64,000 nucleotides of DNA from G963677085 sp963677085 (GTDB lineage: Bacteria; Planctomycetota; Planctomycetia; Pirellulales; Thermoguttaceae): NCBI GenBank assembly GCA_963677085.2, contig CAXXFH010000003.1, positions 744,001 to 808,000 of the forward strand, written 5' to 3'. The notes beneath the pieces were generated by a model. It made no database searches. It saw nothing but the letters and a program-made list of their open reading frames with translations, and was not told the origin of the DNA. Each line of letters starts with the position of its first letter. Within the stretch, counting starts at the first letter, position 1. Position numbers and translations under genes: made by a program. Positions 17,956-26,358 of this stretch are shown here, piece after piece.

Positions 17956-19485
17956 TCACTCGTCCTTGTGAACCAGACGATGGAAGATCGCCCCGATCCA
18001 GGCCGGAGCGTGACGCGTGAGAAAAGCCCCGGGACGCACGACGACGCTGCCGGTACATCCCGTGCCTGGCTGGCACGAGCCTCGGGCGACGAGGAAGCGA
18101 CCGTCCGGAAGTCCGACGATTCCCAGGGAGCAATTGAATTCGTACTTGCCAAGAAACCTGAGCGATTTGTCGGCCTTGAGCATTACCGTCGGGTTGCCAT
18201 AACAACCGAACCACCAATGTCCGTCTGCAAACGTCGCAGTCTGAATCCCAAGGTGCGTGTGGCCACTCTCAATCACGTGTTTCTTTACAAACCTGAACTC
18301 ACTGTCGTACTCGTAGACGTAGTTTTCCTCCACGTCATTTGGCAGGCCGCCGACGATGAAGTATCGGCCATCACAGAAACCGATTCCGCCCGCGCCGTAG
18401 ACTACTTGCGGCGTTGGGTACTTTCGCACGAATGAGAGGTCGGCGGCGTTGTAGACGTAGACCCATGAGTCGGCGTTCCCCTGCGGATCGTTGAATCGTC
18501 CCAGGTTCACTGCAACGTAGATTTTGCCGTCATGGTAGCACAAGTCGCCGTGATGGTTGGCGACGGGTATCTTCTTGAGAACGTGCCCTTGCCGATCAGT
18601 CTTTATCAACCTCGTCGTGAAGGACCAGTAGATGGAGTCCCGGTCGTTGGTACAAATTCCCTGCAAATGGTGAGGGTAGATGCCCTCGCAGTCTGTGGCG
18701 GAGAAGGACGGTTGTCCAGCTTTGTCCAGTTCGTACACCCGCACGTAATCCACCGCAAATTGATCCGGCAGCTTCGCTTTCGTAATGTCGCCAGCCCAGG
18801 GGCCGATCTCGTCGCTCAACAGGATGTATTGTGGGACTTGGCAGACGCCGCCCTCCTTGGTGCGCCACGTCTCTTTGCCGTCGACGTAGAAGATGTACTG
18901 GTCGGGCAGCCAGAGGAGGCCGAACGTGTGCCAACCTTCCATGATACCCGGTGCGGTTGTCCTCGTGCCCGCATGCTTATGATGCTCGCCGTACCCGTCC
19001 CAGTGGAGGTTGTGTGTCACCCGGTCGTCGAGCCACGGCTTCTCCATGATATCGATTTCCGTTCCATCCCGACCGCCGTCGCCGACCTTCCCAACTCCCG
19101 GCCCCGTGATCCAAAACGCCGACCAATGGCCGGGTTCTTTCTGGAACTTTACACGGGCCACGTAGTAGCCGAAGGCATGCTCGAACTTGCCCTGGGTGGT
19201 GATGCAGCCGTCCGTGGGTTTGTCGCCATCCATGAACGTGCTGATGACGAGGTGGCCGTTGCCATCAAGGCTGACCGCCTTCCGGCTCCACCAGCCGCCC
19301 TTTCGCTTGCCATCGGGCCGGTAGGTCCACTTCGTCTCGTCCAGTTTGTCGCCCTCGAACTCGTCGTGCCAGACGAGCTTCCAAGTTTTGCCATTTGGGG
19401 CTTGCGGAAGTTGCTCTTCGGGTTCGGCGGAATGTGCTGGAACAATCAGCAGTCCCAACAGCAGAATCGATGGCAGGGTTTTCAT
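17956..19485 (-). CDS. Secreted GH16 family glycosidase with C-terminal propeller-like region
   Basis: A 509-residue protein with a signal peptide (about 1-20, ending PAHSAE). The GH16 domain covers about 35-270, with the catalytic motif TEIDIME: E143 is the nucleophile, D145 assists and E148 is the acid/base. GH16 enzymes cleave beta-1,3/1,4-glucans or marine galactans such as agarose, porphyran and carrageenan. The C-terminal 230 residues contain repeated SFVRKYPTPQ, GDLCYHDGKIYVAV and GLPDGRFLVARG segments resembling a beta-propeller. It is divergent from a second GH16 gene with 95 bases between starts; the start at 19485 has AGGA. A shared promoter region suggests coordinate use on one polysaccharide, which cannot be named here. 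Confidence 0.87.
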   Translation of the reverse strand: MKTLPSILLLGLLIVPAHSAEPEEQLPQAPNGKTWKLVWHDEFEGDKLDETKWTYRPDGKRKGGWWSRKAVSLDGNGHLVISTFMDGDKPTDGCITTQGKFEHAFGYYVARVKFQKEPGHWSAFWITGPGVGKVGDGGRDGTEIDIMEKPWLDDRVTHNLHWDGYGEHHKHAGTRTTAPGIMEGWHTFGLLWLPDQYIFYVDGKETWRTKEGGVCQVPQYILLSDEIGPWAGDITKAKLPDQFAVDYVRVYELDKAGQPSFSATDCEGIYPHHLQGICTNDRDSIYWSFTTRLIKTDRQGHVLKKIPVANHHGDLCYHDGKIYVAVNLGRFNDPQGNADSWVYVYNAADLSFVRKYPTPQVVYGAGGIGFCDGRYFIVGGLPNDVEENYVYEYDSEFRFVKKHVIESGHTHLGIQTATFADGHWWFGCYGNPTVMLKADKSLRFLGKYEFNCSLGIVGLPDGRFLVARGSCQPGTGCTGSVVVRPGAFLTRHAPAWIGAIFHRLVHKDE

Positions 19486-19580
19486 GAGTGCGTTTTCCTG
19501 TGGCGTGGGGGACGAATTGCCGCTCATTCTACCATCCGGCTTTGCTGGGTGGTAAAATCAAGGGAAAAAGGAGCGCCCCG

Positions 19581-21134
19581 ATGATTCGTGACATACTGCT
19601 AACTTCCCTGATTTTGTCGATTGCTCACCATGTATTGGCCGCCGAAGGCGACACGGTTTCCGCCGCCGACACTCGCCCCACTAAGGTTTGGAACCGAACC
19701 GGTCCCCTCGGCGAGACACCCGAACACGTTACCGATGCCGTTCCCTTGTCCGATCAAGGGAACAAACGTCGTTGGGTGAAGTTCGAGCCCCTTTCGGACG
19801 AATTCGACGGCGAGGACTTGGATCTGAAGAAATGGACTCGAAACCTCGGGTGGTGGAAGGGCCGTCAACCGGCCCTTTTCAGCGAGAAGAACGTGACTGT
19901 CTCGGATGGCAAGCTCCATCTGACGATGAGGAAGGAGAAGCTGTCCGAAGAGTTCGAGAAGCTCGGCTACAAGGACTACACGTCAGCCTGCCTGTACTCC
20001 AAGATTCGTGCCCACTACGGCTACTACGAGGTCAAGGCCAAGCCGATGAATTCGGGCGGTTCAAGCTCGTTCTGGTTTCAGGTGGAGGATGTCCCTGGCT
20101 GGCTCACGGAGATCGACGTGTTCGAGATCGGCGGCAAAGCCAAGGGATTCGAGCAGAAGTACAACATGAACCTCCACGTTTTTCGGACGCCGAAGGAGAA
20201 GAAGCACTGGAGTGCCGGCGGTGTTTGGATGGCCCCATGGCGGTTGGCCGACGATTACCACGTCTACGGACTTCAGTGGATGCCCGACGAGATCAGGTAC
20301 TACGTGGATGGCGTGGTGGTGCGGACGGTCGAAAACACCCACTGGCATCAGCCACTCTACATGATCTTCGACAGCGAGACGATGCCCAACTGGTTCGGAA
20401 TGCCCAACGACGAGGATCTTCCTTCGACGTTCAATGTCGAGTACGTGCGGGCGTGGAAGAGACAACACGATCCAGGCTGGGCCAGCATTTTCAACGGCAA
20501 GAACCTCGACGGCTGGGCCGTCAAGTGTCTTCCCCAAGACAATGACAAACGGGGCTATTGGAAAGTCGTAAATGGCACGATCACTGCGGAAACGCCGCCC
20601 GACAGCAAGCACAACTACATCTGGCTGCTGACCGAGAAGCAGTACGGCGACTTCGAGCTTCGGATGAAGGTCCAAACCTATGCTTCGTCGACTGGCAACA
20701 GCGGTATCCAAGTGCGCAGTCGGTATGACGAGGAGAACGGTTGGTTGAACGGCCCGCAGGTAGACATCAATCCGCCCGGGCCGTGGCGATGCGGATTCCT
20801 CTACGACGAGACAAAGCAGGTGCAAGCGTGGCTCTGGCCCGACGTGGGAAGACCGGCCAACGCAAAGCCCGAACATGCCCCCAAGGGCTGGAAATGGTTC
20901 CATGCCGACGACAAGGATGCTTGGAACGATGTCCACATCCTCTGCAAGGGAACACGGATTACGACGACGGTCAACGGTATCGTTGTTGCCGACTACGATG
21001 GAACGGGACGGCTCGATGACGAAGCCCATCGGGCACACGACGTCGGGACGCAAGGGCACATTGCCCTTCAAATCCACCCCGGCAAACAGTTGCTCGTTCG
21101 GTTCAAGGACATCGAGGTGAAGGAACTGGACTGA
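19581..21134 (+). CDS. GH16 glycosidase fused to a DUF1080 domain
   Basis: A 517-residue secreted protein (signal peptide about 1-20) with a good AAGGAG before the ATG. The GH16 domain covers about 65-295, with TEIDVFE (E177, D179, E182) intact. Residues about 298-517 are a DUF1080/3-keto-disaccharide-hydrolase-like domain (ASIFNGKNLDGWAV, GNSGIQVRSRYDE, QGHIALQIHPGKQLLVRFKD). DUF1080 domains are LamG-like and extremely common in planctomycetes, some being hydrolases of 3-keto-glucosides and many possibly sugar-binding. The stop codon lies 11 bases before an IS3 end. The fusion could link polymer cleavage to binding or further trimming; that is inference. Confidence 0.88.
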   Translation: MIRDILLTSLILSIAHHVLAAEGDTVSAADTRPTKVWNRTGPLGETPEHVTDAVPLSDQGNKRRWVKFEPLSDEFDGEDLDLKKWTRNLGWWKGRQPALFSEKNVTVSDGKLHLTMRKEKLSEEFEKLGYKDYTSACLYSKIRAHYGYYEVKAKPMNSGGSSSFWFQVEDVPGWLTEIDVFEIGGKAKGFEQKYNMNLHVFRTPKEKKHWSAGGVWMAPWRLADDYHVYGLQWMPDEIRYYVDGVVVRTVENTHWHQPLYMIFDSETMPNWFGMPNDEDLPSTFNVEYVRAWKRQHDPGWASIFNGKNLDGWAVKCLPQDNDKRGYWKVVNGTITAETPPDSKHNYIWLLTEKQYGDFELRMKVQTYASSTGNSGIQVRSRYDEENGWLNGPQVDINPPGPWRCGFLYDETKQVQAWLWPDVGRPANAKPEHAPKGWKWFHADDKDAWNDVHILCKGTRITTTVNGIVVADYDGTGRLDDEAHRAHDVGTQGHIALQIHPGKQLLVRFKDIEVKELD

Positions 21135-21145
21135 CTGGCGGGAAT

Positions 21146-21180
21146 GTGGCGGCCCAGGACTGGCGGATTCCTGGCGGGGG
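21146..21180 (+). repeat. IS3 left terminal inverted repeat
   Basis: A 35-base repeat beginning TGTGGCGGCCCAGGACTGG. It differs from the right-end repeat only at the third base. Confidence 0.93.
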
Positions 21181-21212
21181 CGGGATAATGATTCCCCGCA
21201 CAGGAGTTTGCG

Positions 21213-21545
21213 ATGGAAAAAATGAAGAGTTCCTTGGGTCGGCAACAAGCGGTTCACCCCTGTCGGCGACGGTTTTTGGATGATTTCAAACGCGAGGCGG
21301 TGCGGCTGGTCGTCGAAGAGAAATACACCTTCGCGGCGGCCGCCCGGGCGGTTGGCGTCAGCACGAGGAGCCTTCGCGATTGGCACAAGAAGTATGCCCC
21401 GGAGCCGACGCCCTGCGGCGAGAACGCCACGCTCGATGAGTTGCGCGAGGAAAACAGACGTTTGCGGCGGCAGCTCAAGCGGGCCGAGTTGGAGCGTGAA
21501 ATCCTAAAAAAAGCGACGGCGTATTTTGCGAAGGAGTCGCTGTGA
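21213..21545 (+). CDS. IS3-family transposase OrfA
   Basis: A 110-residue protein. The helix-turn-helix (about residues 20-60) reads RRFLDDFKREAVRLVVEEKY, then AAAARAVGVSTRSLRDWHKK; a leucine-zipper-like coil follows (LDELREENRRLRRQLKRAEL). This is the IS3 OrfA layout. It ends with TGA overlapping the GTG start of OrfB by four bases. A run of seven A before G at 21506-21513 lies near its end, the usual place for a -1 frameshift that makes the OrfAB transposase. Confidence 0.92.
   Translation: MEKMKSSLGRQQAVHPCRRRFLDDFKREAVRLVVEEKYTFAAAARAVGVSTRSLRDWHKKYAPEPTPCGENATLDELREENRRLRRQLKRAELEREILKKATAYFAKESL
21506..21513 (+). other. Candidate -1 frameshift slippery site
   Basis: AAAAAAAG in the OrfA frame (CTA AAA AAA GCG). 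Slipping back one base opens a frame without stops that runs into OrfB, as in other IS3 elements. Frameshifting itself is inferred. Confidence 0.6.
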
Positions 21546-22429
21546 AGTACGCCTGGATCAGCCAACATCGCGACTCGTTTCCGGTGCGCGTGATGTGCGA
21601 CGTGCTCGGCGTATCGCCCTCGGGCTACTACGATTCGATCGAGCGACCGCCGAGCGAGCGTGCGAAGCGTCACGAGCGAATCCAGCAGGCCGTCGAGCAG
21701 ATCCACGCCGAATCGCACGGCATTTACGGCAGCACGAAAGTGGCTGAAGTGTTGCAACAGCGCGACGAGCTGGAGTCGGCCTGTCGAAACACCGTGGCGG
21801 TTGCGATGCGTGAAATGGGCCTGAAAAGCCGCGTTGCAAAGCATTTCACGCCGACCACGACGCAGGCCGATCCGACGAAGCAACCGGCCGCGAACAAGCT
21901 CGACCGCGACTTCACGGCCGACACGCCGAATCGCAAGTGGGTGACGGATATTACCTACTTGGCGACGGCGGCCGGTTGGGTGTATCTGGCGGCGGTGGTC
22001 GATTTGTTCAGCCGCAAGGTGGTGGGCTGGTCGATCGGCACGTCGCTGGCCACCGAACTGGTCAGTGATGCGTTGCGCAACGCGATCGAACGTCGCCGAC
22101 CAGACTGCAAGCGGTTGCTGCATCATTCCGATCGCGGCTGCCAGTACACCAGCGACGCCTATCAACGGACGTTAAAACTCTTGGGCATCACCTGTTCGAT
22201 GAGTCGTCGCGGCTGCTGCTGTTACGACAACGCGGTGATGGAACGATTCTTCTGGTCGTTGAAGCACGAATGGACGAATCACGAGTGCTACGCTAATCTG
22301 GAGGAAGCGCGGTTGAGCGTCTTCAGGTACATCGAGACCTTCTACAATCCCGTCCGATTACACGAGACGTTGCACTATCTTTCCCCCGACACCTTTGAAG
22401 CCGAAAACGCCCCGGCAGTAGCGGCGTAA
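21542..22429 (+). CDS. IS3-family transposase OrfB (integrase core)
   Basis: A 295-residue DDE transposase starting with GTG at 21542. The N-terminal HTH_21-like part (YGSTKVAEVL) precedes the integrase core: D in VTDITYLATA, D in LLHHSDRGCQYTS, and E in NAVMERFFWSLKHEW. The C-terminus RYIETFYNPVRLHETLHYLS is typical. All three catalytic residues are present and the frame is unbroken. The start overlaps the OrfA stop by four bases. Confidence 0.94.
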   Translation: MKYAWISQHRDSFPVRVMCDVLGVSPSGYYDSIERPPSERAKRHERIQQAVEQIHAESHGIYGSTKVAEVLQQRDELESACRNTVAVAMREMGLKSRVAKHFTPTTTQADPTKQPAANKLDRDFTADTPNRKWVTDITYLATAAGWVYLAAVVDLFSRKVVGWSIGTSLATELVSDALRNAIERRRPDCKRLLHHSDRGCQYTSDAYQRTLKLLGITCSMSRRGCCCYDNAVMERFFWSLKHEWTNHECYANLEEARLSVFRYIETFYNPVRLHETLHYLSPDTFEAENAPAVAA

Positions 22430-22435
22430 AACATG

Positions 22436-22470
22436 CCCCGCCAGGAATCCGCCAGTCCTGGGCCGCCGCA
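22436..22470 (-). repeat. IS3 right terminal inverted repeat
   Basis: Read from the outside, it begins TGCGGCGGCCCAGGACTGG and pairs with 21146-21180 at 34 of 35 positions. The element ends with CA at 22470. Confidence 0.93.
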
Positions 22471-22525
22471 GTCGAGCCTCGTGGCCCAAGACACCTGCCC
22501 ACCCAGCTAGAATAGAAACCCGCAA

Positions 22526-22550
22526 CCCCGATCGCTGCACTTTCAGACCG
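22526..22550 (+). repeat. Dispersed repeat scrap, copy 2
   Basis: CCCCGATCGCTGCACTTT followed by CAGACCG matches 731-755 with two differences and continues CGGCGTTTACA. It lies 56 bases outside the IS3 right end in the 247-base space before the BASS transporter gene, where no gene is seen. Confidence 0.5.
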
Positions 22551-22717
22551 GCGTTTACACGAATCGAGGGGAGAAGCGTTTCGATTTCAAGAAGGCCGCA
22601 GATACCTGTTCTCTGGCCAAATCGATGCAAACCATACCTATATGCAGCAAACTTGCGGGCACCTGGACTCTGCGTTATTACACTATCTCTTGAAGTGGCT
22701 AACAGATACGAAAACCC

Positions 22718-23884
22718 TCACCCAGCCTTCAAAACTGGAGGATTCGGCTGTTCGACGGTCAGACCCTCACGGTCCGCCTTACGTCGCCAATATGAGGCCA
22801 ATACCGAAGCTGCCACAGCACTCCACGGACCAAATACAGCTGCCCCCAATGCGGCCACTTCGCTTTTTAGGGTGTTTAGTGCCAGGGCCGTAGCCATGCC
22901 TCCATTTTGGATACCTACTTCGATGGCTACTGTACGGGCGTCGCGTTTGTTCATGCCTAGTCCGCGCGCGGTACTGTAGCCCAGTAAAAAACCAGCCGCA
23001 TTGTGACACGCCGCCGCACCAAACAAGGCCAGTCCTACGACAAGCAGTTTGTCTCGGGCCATGGCAATCGTCAATGCGATGATAATGCAAATTCCGAGCA
23101 TCGAAATGGCCGGCAATACCCGCAGTAAGACTTGCACAGCCTTGTGTACAAACTGATTGGCCAACAATCCGACCACGACGGGCACGAGAATCAGTTTGAA
23201 GATCGACAGCGCCATCGGCCAGAAGGCAATCGGTACAATGGTTCCCGCGATAAGCTTCATGGCCAACGGTGTCATTAGCGGCGCAAGCAATGTGGAACAG
23301 GCGGTCATGGTTACCGAAAGTGCTACGTTCGCTCGAGCGATGTAAACCATCACGTTTGAGGCTACGCCGCCCGGACACGATCCGACGAGGATTAGCCCTA
23401 CGGCTACCTCAGGTTCTAAACCAAAGGCCTTCGCAAAGGTCCAGCCCATGACCGGCATTACGGTATACTGCAAAATCACGCCGAGCAGCACGGCCTTGGG
23501 CATTTTGGCAACTCGGGCGAAATCCTTGAACGTCAAAGTCATACCCATCCCAAACATGATCACCTGAATCAACGGCACGATTACGTAAGGGCCGATAACG
23601 GTCTTGGGGTCAGTACCCGCCCACGTGGTCAATGCGTGGGGATAGGCCACTGCCAATGCTGCTGAAGCAAAAACCCACAGCGTGAATGCCAAGCTGCGGA
23701 ACTTCCGGGAGATACCGGCCGACAAGGCCAACAAGGCAAAACCCCAAATGACAGTTGGTCCCAAAAGATGATGCCAACCAAACGTATAGACAGCGACCGC
23801 AGCGATTAGGCTGGCAATTGCCGGCCCCAACAGCAGCATGGCAATGGGCGAAGATGGAAGGGTATCATGGCTGGTGTCGAGCAT
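22718..23884 (-). CDS. Bile acid:sodium symporter (BASS) family transporter
   Basis: A 388-residue membrane protein with about 10 hydrophobic segments. The signature region GSCPGGVASNVMVYIARANV, followed by ALSVTMT, is characteristic of the BASS/SBF family, as is EVGIQNGGMATALAL in the second half. Members carry bile acids, pyruvate, pantothenate and other organic acids with sodium. Because the gene follows a sialidase-like gene and a DapA-family lyase, it may import an acidic sugar or keto acid; this is inference. A 121-base palindrome lies between it and the sialidase-like gene. Confidence 0.9.
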   Translation of the reverse strand: MLDTSHDTLPSSPIAMLLLGPAIASLIAAVAVYTFGWHHLLGPTVIWGFALLALSAGISRKFRSLAFTLWVFASAALAVAYPHALTTWAGTDPKTVIGPYVIVPLIQVIMFGMGMTLTFKDFARVAKMPKAVLLGVILQYTVMPVMGWTFAKAFGLEPEVAVGLILVGSCPGGVASNVMVYIARANVALSVTMTACSTLLAPLMTPLAMKLIAGTIVPIAFWPMALSIFKLILVPVVVGLLANQFVHKAVQVLLRVLPAISMLGICIIIALTIAMARDKLLVVGLALFGAAACHNAAGFLLGYSTARGLGMNKRDARTVAIEVGIQNGGMATALALNTLKSEVAALGAAVFGPWSAVAASVLASYWRRKADREGLTVEQPNPPVLKAG

Positions 23885-23954
23885 GGGGCTTCCGAGATGC
23901 GTAATCCTACTTTGTCGTTCCCAAGCTCCGGTTTCCTTTGGCAGCGACCATGCC

Positions 23955-24076
23955 GCCTATGCTAAGGACGGCTCGGAAAATAACTTGTCGTTTTCCAAGG
24001 CGAGACGCGAGGGCCGTCGCGAAGCACGGCCCCGTGAATCGGCAAGTTATTTTTTGTCGATCCTAAAGCATAGCCT
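23955..24076. repeat. Nested palindrome in the BASS/sialidase gap
   Basis: Three nested arm pairs fold this stretch into one long hairpin: CCTATGCTAAGGA with TCCTAAAGCATAG on the outside, AAAATAACTTG with CAAGTTATTTT in the middle, and GGGCCGT with ACGGCCC at the tip. It starts 70 bases upstream of the BASS start and ends 9 bases downstream of the sialidase stop. It could be a palindromic mobile element or a transcript-processing/terminator structure. Confidence 0.65.
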
Positions 24077-24085
24077 ACGTCGTTT

Positions 24086-25258
24086 TCACTTGTCCACTTG
24101 CAGCGAGGAAACAGGAATGACAGCCAATTCAGCATGGTTGCGATTGCCGCCGATGCCTGAGGAATAAACGATGTAGAGTTTGCCGTCGAGCTCAATCGCG
24201 TGGGGATAACTCAGGGCCATATTTTGGGTATCACCGGCCTCGGAACGGATCGCGTCGCGGATTCGCCACATTCGGCAAAGCGTCTTTTCGTCGGGGCGAC
24301 CCACGGCAATCGTCAACGGCCAGCGTCGACCGTTATGGTCTCGAACCGTGTTGCAGATCAAATACCGCTGGTTCGTGCTCAGAGTTCCACAATACGGCTT
24401 CGATGTGGTCATGGGTAGGTTGCTTTCGACGGGCTGCGACCAGCTGCGGCCATAGTCGTTGCTTACGGAAACCGCCGCACAATTGAAAGCTGGATCGATC
24501 GGCGAATGATTTCTCATGACGAGGATAATCTCGCGCCCGTCGATCCAGAAGTTGGCTTCGGTGTATATGCGGTCATCCACCGGGATTTTGACCGTATCCC
24601 ACTTAGTCAGATCATCGCCATGGCTGATGGCTACCGACGCTCGCCAGTTTTCGTCACAACCGGAAACAAACCAGTTGCCATTGTTCATCCTCACCGGTTC
24701 GCGCAGCGGCCATATTCCTTGTGCCACGACACCTTGCGACTGCCAACAGTCGTTTTCCTCGTCCAAAAGAAAAGCTTCCATCGCGAGCCCGGCAAAATGG
24801 CCTTTACCTCGACCGAAGCGAGCCAGAAAGGCCCAAAGACGATTGTTCTGTTTTAGAAACACGCCGTGACTATGGGCTTCAACCATTTTTCCATTTTCCT
24901 TCACGCCGGGGCCGAGCATTTCGACAGGGCCCCACGTTTGGGTGTCGTCCGAACTGCGGCGGCCACGGACGATCTCGCCCACGGTGTTTTCTCGTCCCGG
25001 ATTGTTGCCCCAGCAGGTGAACAGTGTACCTTTGTGCCGGACGATCGATACGCCGTGTAACCAATCGTAGCCGTCCTTCTCAGGCTCGCGTTGCTTGATG
25101 ACACTGAACCGCACGCCTTTCAACAACGGGATTTCACTGGCCTTCGGCAATGGTCCACCCGACCACAGCTCGAAACGTTGTGGTTCGGCAGTAACCTCGT
25201 ATGTGGCGGTGATGCAAGACATCACTACGAGAGCTGGCATAAGGTAACGTTGAGTCAT
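24086..25258 (-). CDS. Secreted sialidase-like (BNR/Asp-box) protein
   Basis: A 390-residue protein with a signal peptide (start MTQRYLMPALVVMSCIT; GGAGG site nearby). The six-bladed sialidase-like propeller is suggested by RFSVIKQREPEKDGYDWLHG, SSDDTQTWGP and SNDYGRSWSQ, the last two being degenerate Asp-boxes, and by LYIVYSSGIGGNRNHAEL at the end. Proteins of this type are often annotated exo-alpha-sialidase, but many planctomycete members act on other sugars. The DapA-family lyase gene upstream and the BASS transporter downstream suggest a sialic-acid-like or keto-acid sugar route; the arginine triad cannot be verified by eye. Confidence 0.8.
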   Translation of the reverse strand: MTQRYLMPALVVMSCITATYEVTAEPQRFELWSGGPLPKASEIPLLKGVRFSVIKQREPEKDGYDWLHGVSIVRHKGTLFTCWGNNPGRENTVGEIVRGRRSSDDTQTWGPVEMLGPGVKENGKMVEAHSHGVFLKQNNRLWAFLARFGRGKGHFAGLAMEAFLLDEENDCWQSQGVVAQGIWPLREPVRMNNGNWFVSGCDENWRASVAISHGDDLTKWDTVKIPVDDRIYTEANFWIDGREIILVMRNHSPIDPAFNCAAVSVSNDYGRSWSQPVESNLPMTTSKPYCGTLSTNQRYLICNTVRDHNGRRWPLTIAVGRPDEKTLCRMWRIRDAIRSEAGDTQNMALSYPHAIELDGKLYIVYSSGIGGNRNHAELAVIPVSSLQVDK

Positions 25259-25367
25259 GGGGTGACCTCCGCAGAAACTCGAGAAGGTGGCAGGAAGCGT
25301 TAAGGTAGGACGGCAAAGGTCACCACCGGGCGGCAATTCCGGCGGCGACAAGGGGAAAAATGCAAGT

Positions 25368-26288
25368 TCATACGACAGCTGTCGCCTCATCGAAGCTTAA
25401 AGCTTCGACAATCTTAGCCAGCCGTGCGTCGACGTGTTCAGTCAATGGAAGCATCGGCTGGCGAACCGTGCCCACCTGACGCCCTCGCAATTCCAGCCCG
25501 CGCTTAATTACCGCAATCCAGTCCGCCCGTTCTCCTTTTTCACCGACGGTGGCGATTTCTACAAATGGCAGGATTTCGTACCACTGTTGTCGGGCAAGCA
25601 CGAAGTCGGCGTCGTCGATGCACGCGTGAACAAACTTCGACCATTTTTCCGGGCAGAAATTGGCCGTTCCCGACACCCAACCCGTGGCCCCAAATGCAAA
25701 TGCACCTAGGGCATTGTTGTCGTGGCCGTAGAAGATGTTCAACTTGTCACCACAACGCATCTTCAGCCGAGCCAAATTGTACGGATCGCTGTCGGCATCC
25801 TTAATGTATTGTATGATATCTTCTTTCGCTAACCGTTCGACTAACTCTACGCTGAGCTGAATGCCAGTGACTGGTGGGTTGTTGTAGATCATAATGGGGA
25901 TCGACACTGCGTTGCGCAACGCTTTGAAATGGGCATAAATCTCCCGCTGCGTATGTACCTGGTACCAGGGGCTAATGACTAGCAAGCCGTCGTAGCCGAG
26001 TTTCTCTGCGTAGCGGCTGCGTTCGATGGTTTCGGCCGTCGACATACCCGCACCACCGGCCAGCAACGGCACGCGCCCCGCAGCCGCTTCTTTGGTTACG
26101 CCGAGAACGATTTCCCATTCTTCGCGGGTAAGATTCATGAACTCACCGGTACTGCTGCCGCCGCACAGCCCATCGCTACCGCCGGTAATCATAAAATCGA
26201 CATGGTCGCGCAACGCCTGCTCGTCAACATTGCCATCGGCATCAAACGGAGTGATTAGGGGAGGAAACAATCCACGAAAAACAACCAT
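25368..26288 (-). CDS. DapA/N-acetylneuraminate lyase family aldolase
   Basis: A 306-residue (beta/alpha)8 class I aldolase family protein. The Schiff-base lysine is K163 (IIQYIKDADSD) and the supporting tyrosine is Y135 (IMIYNNPPVTG). The GSSTGEF motif (44-50) is the substrate carboxylate-binding loop (GTTGE in DapA). The family includes dihydrodipicolinate synthase, N-acetylneuraminate lyase and keto-deoxy sugar acid aldolases. The sialidase-like and BASS genes downstream favour an N-acetylneuraminate-lyase-like or keto-deoxy acid role over lysine synthesis. The start has GGAG. Confidence 0.88.
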   Translation of the reverse strand: MVVFRGLFPPLITPFDADGNVDEQALRDHVDFMITGGSDGLCGGSSTGEFMNLTREEWEIVLGVTKEAAAGRVPLLAGGAGMSTAETIERSRYAEKLGYDGLLVISPWYQVHTQREIYAHFKALRNAVSIPIMIYNNPPVTGIQLSVELVERLAKEDIIQYIKDADSDPYNLARLKMRCGDKLNIFYGHDNNALGAFAFGATGWVSGTANFCPEKWSKFVHACIDDADFVLARQQWYEILPFVEIATVGEKGERADWIAVIKRGLELRGRQVGTVRQPMLPLTEHVDARLAKIVEALSFDEATAVV

Positions 26289-26358
26289 CGGTTATCTCCA
26301 AGAAGAAAGCTCTAATGAGTAAATACAGGAAATGAAATAAAGCGAGTGTTGTATCGGG

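Larger units (their letters stand above)
21146..22470 (+). mobile_element. Complete IS3-family insertion sequence
   Basis: A 1325-base element bounded by 35-base inverted repeats, beginning TG and ending CA as IS3 elements do, with 34 of 35 positions matching between ends. It holds the usual overlapping OrfA and OrfB. No matching 3-4 base target duplication is visible outside the ends. It lies immediately downstream of the GH16-DUF1080 stop. Both reading frames are intact, so it may be active. Confidence 0.93.

Noticed and set aside
20061..21386. A 441-residue minus-strand frame opposite GH16-DUF1080
   Set aside because: It is an antisense reading of a clear gene, extends into the IS element and has no domain.
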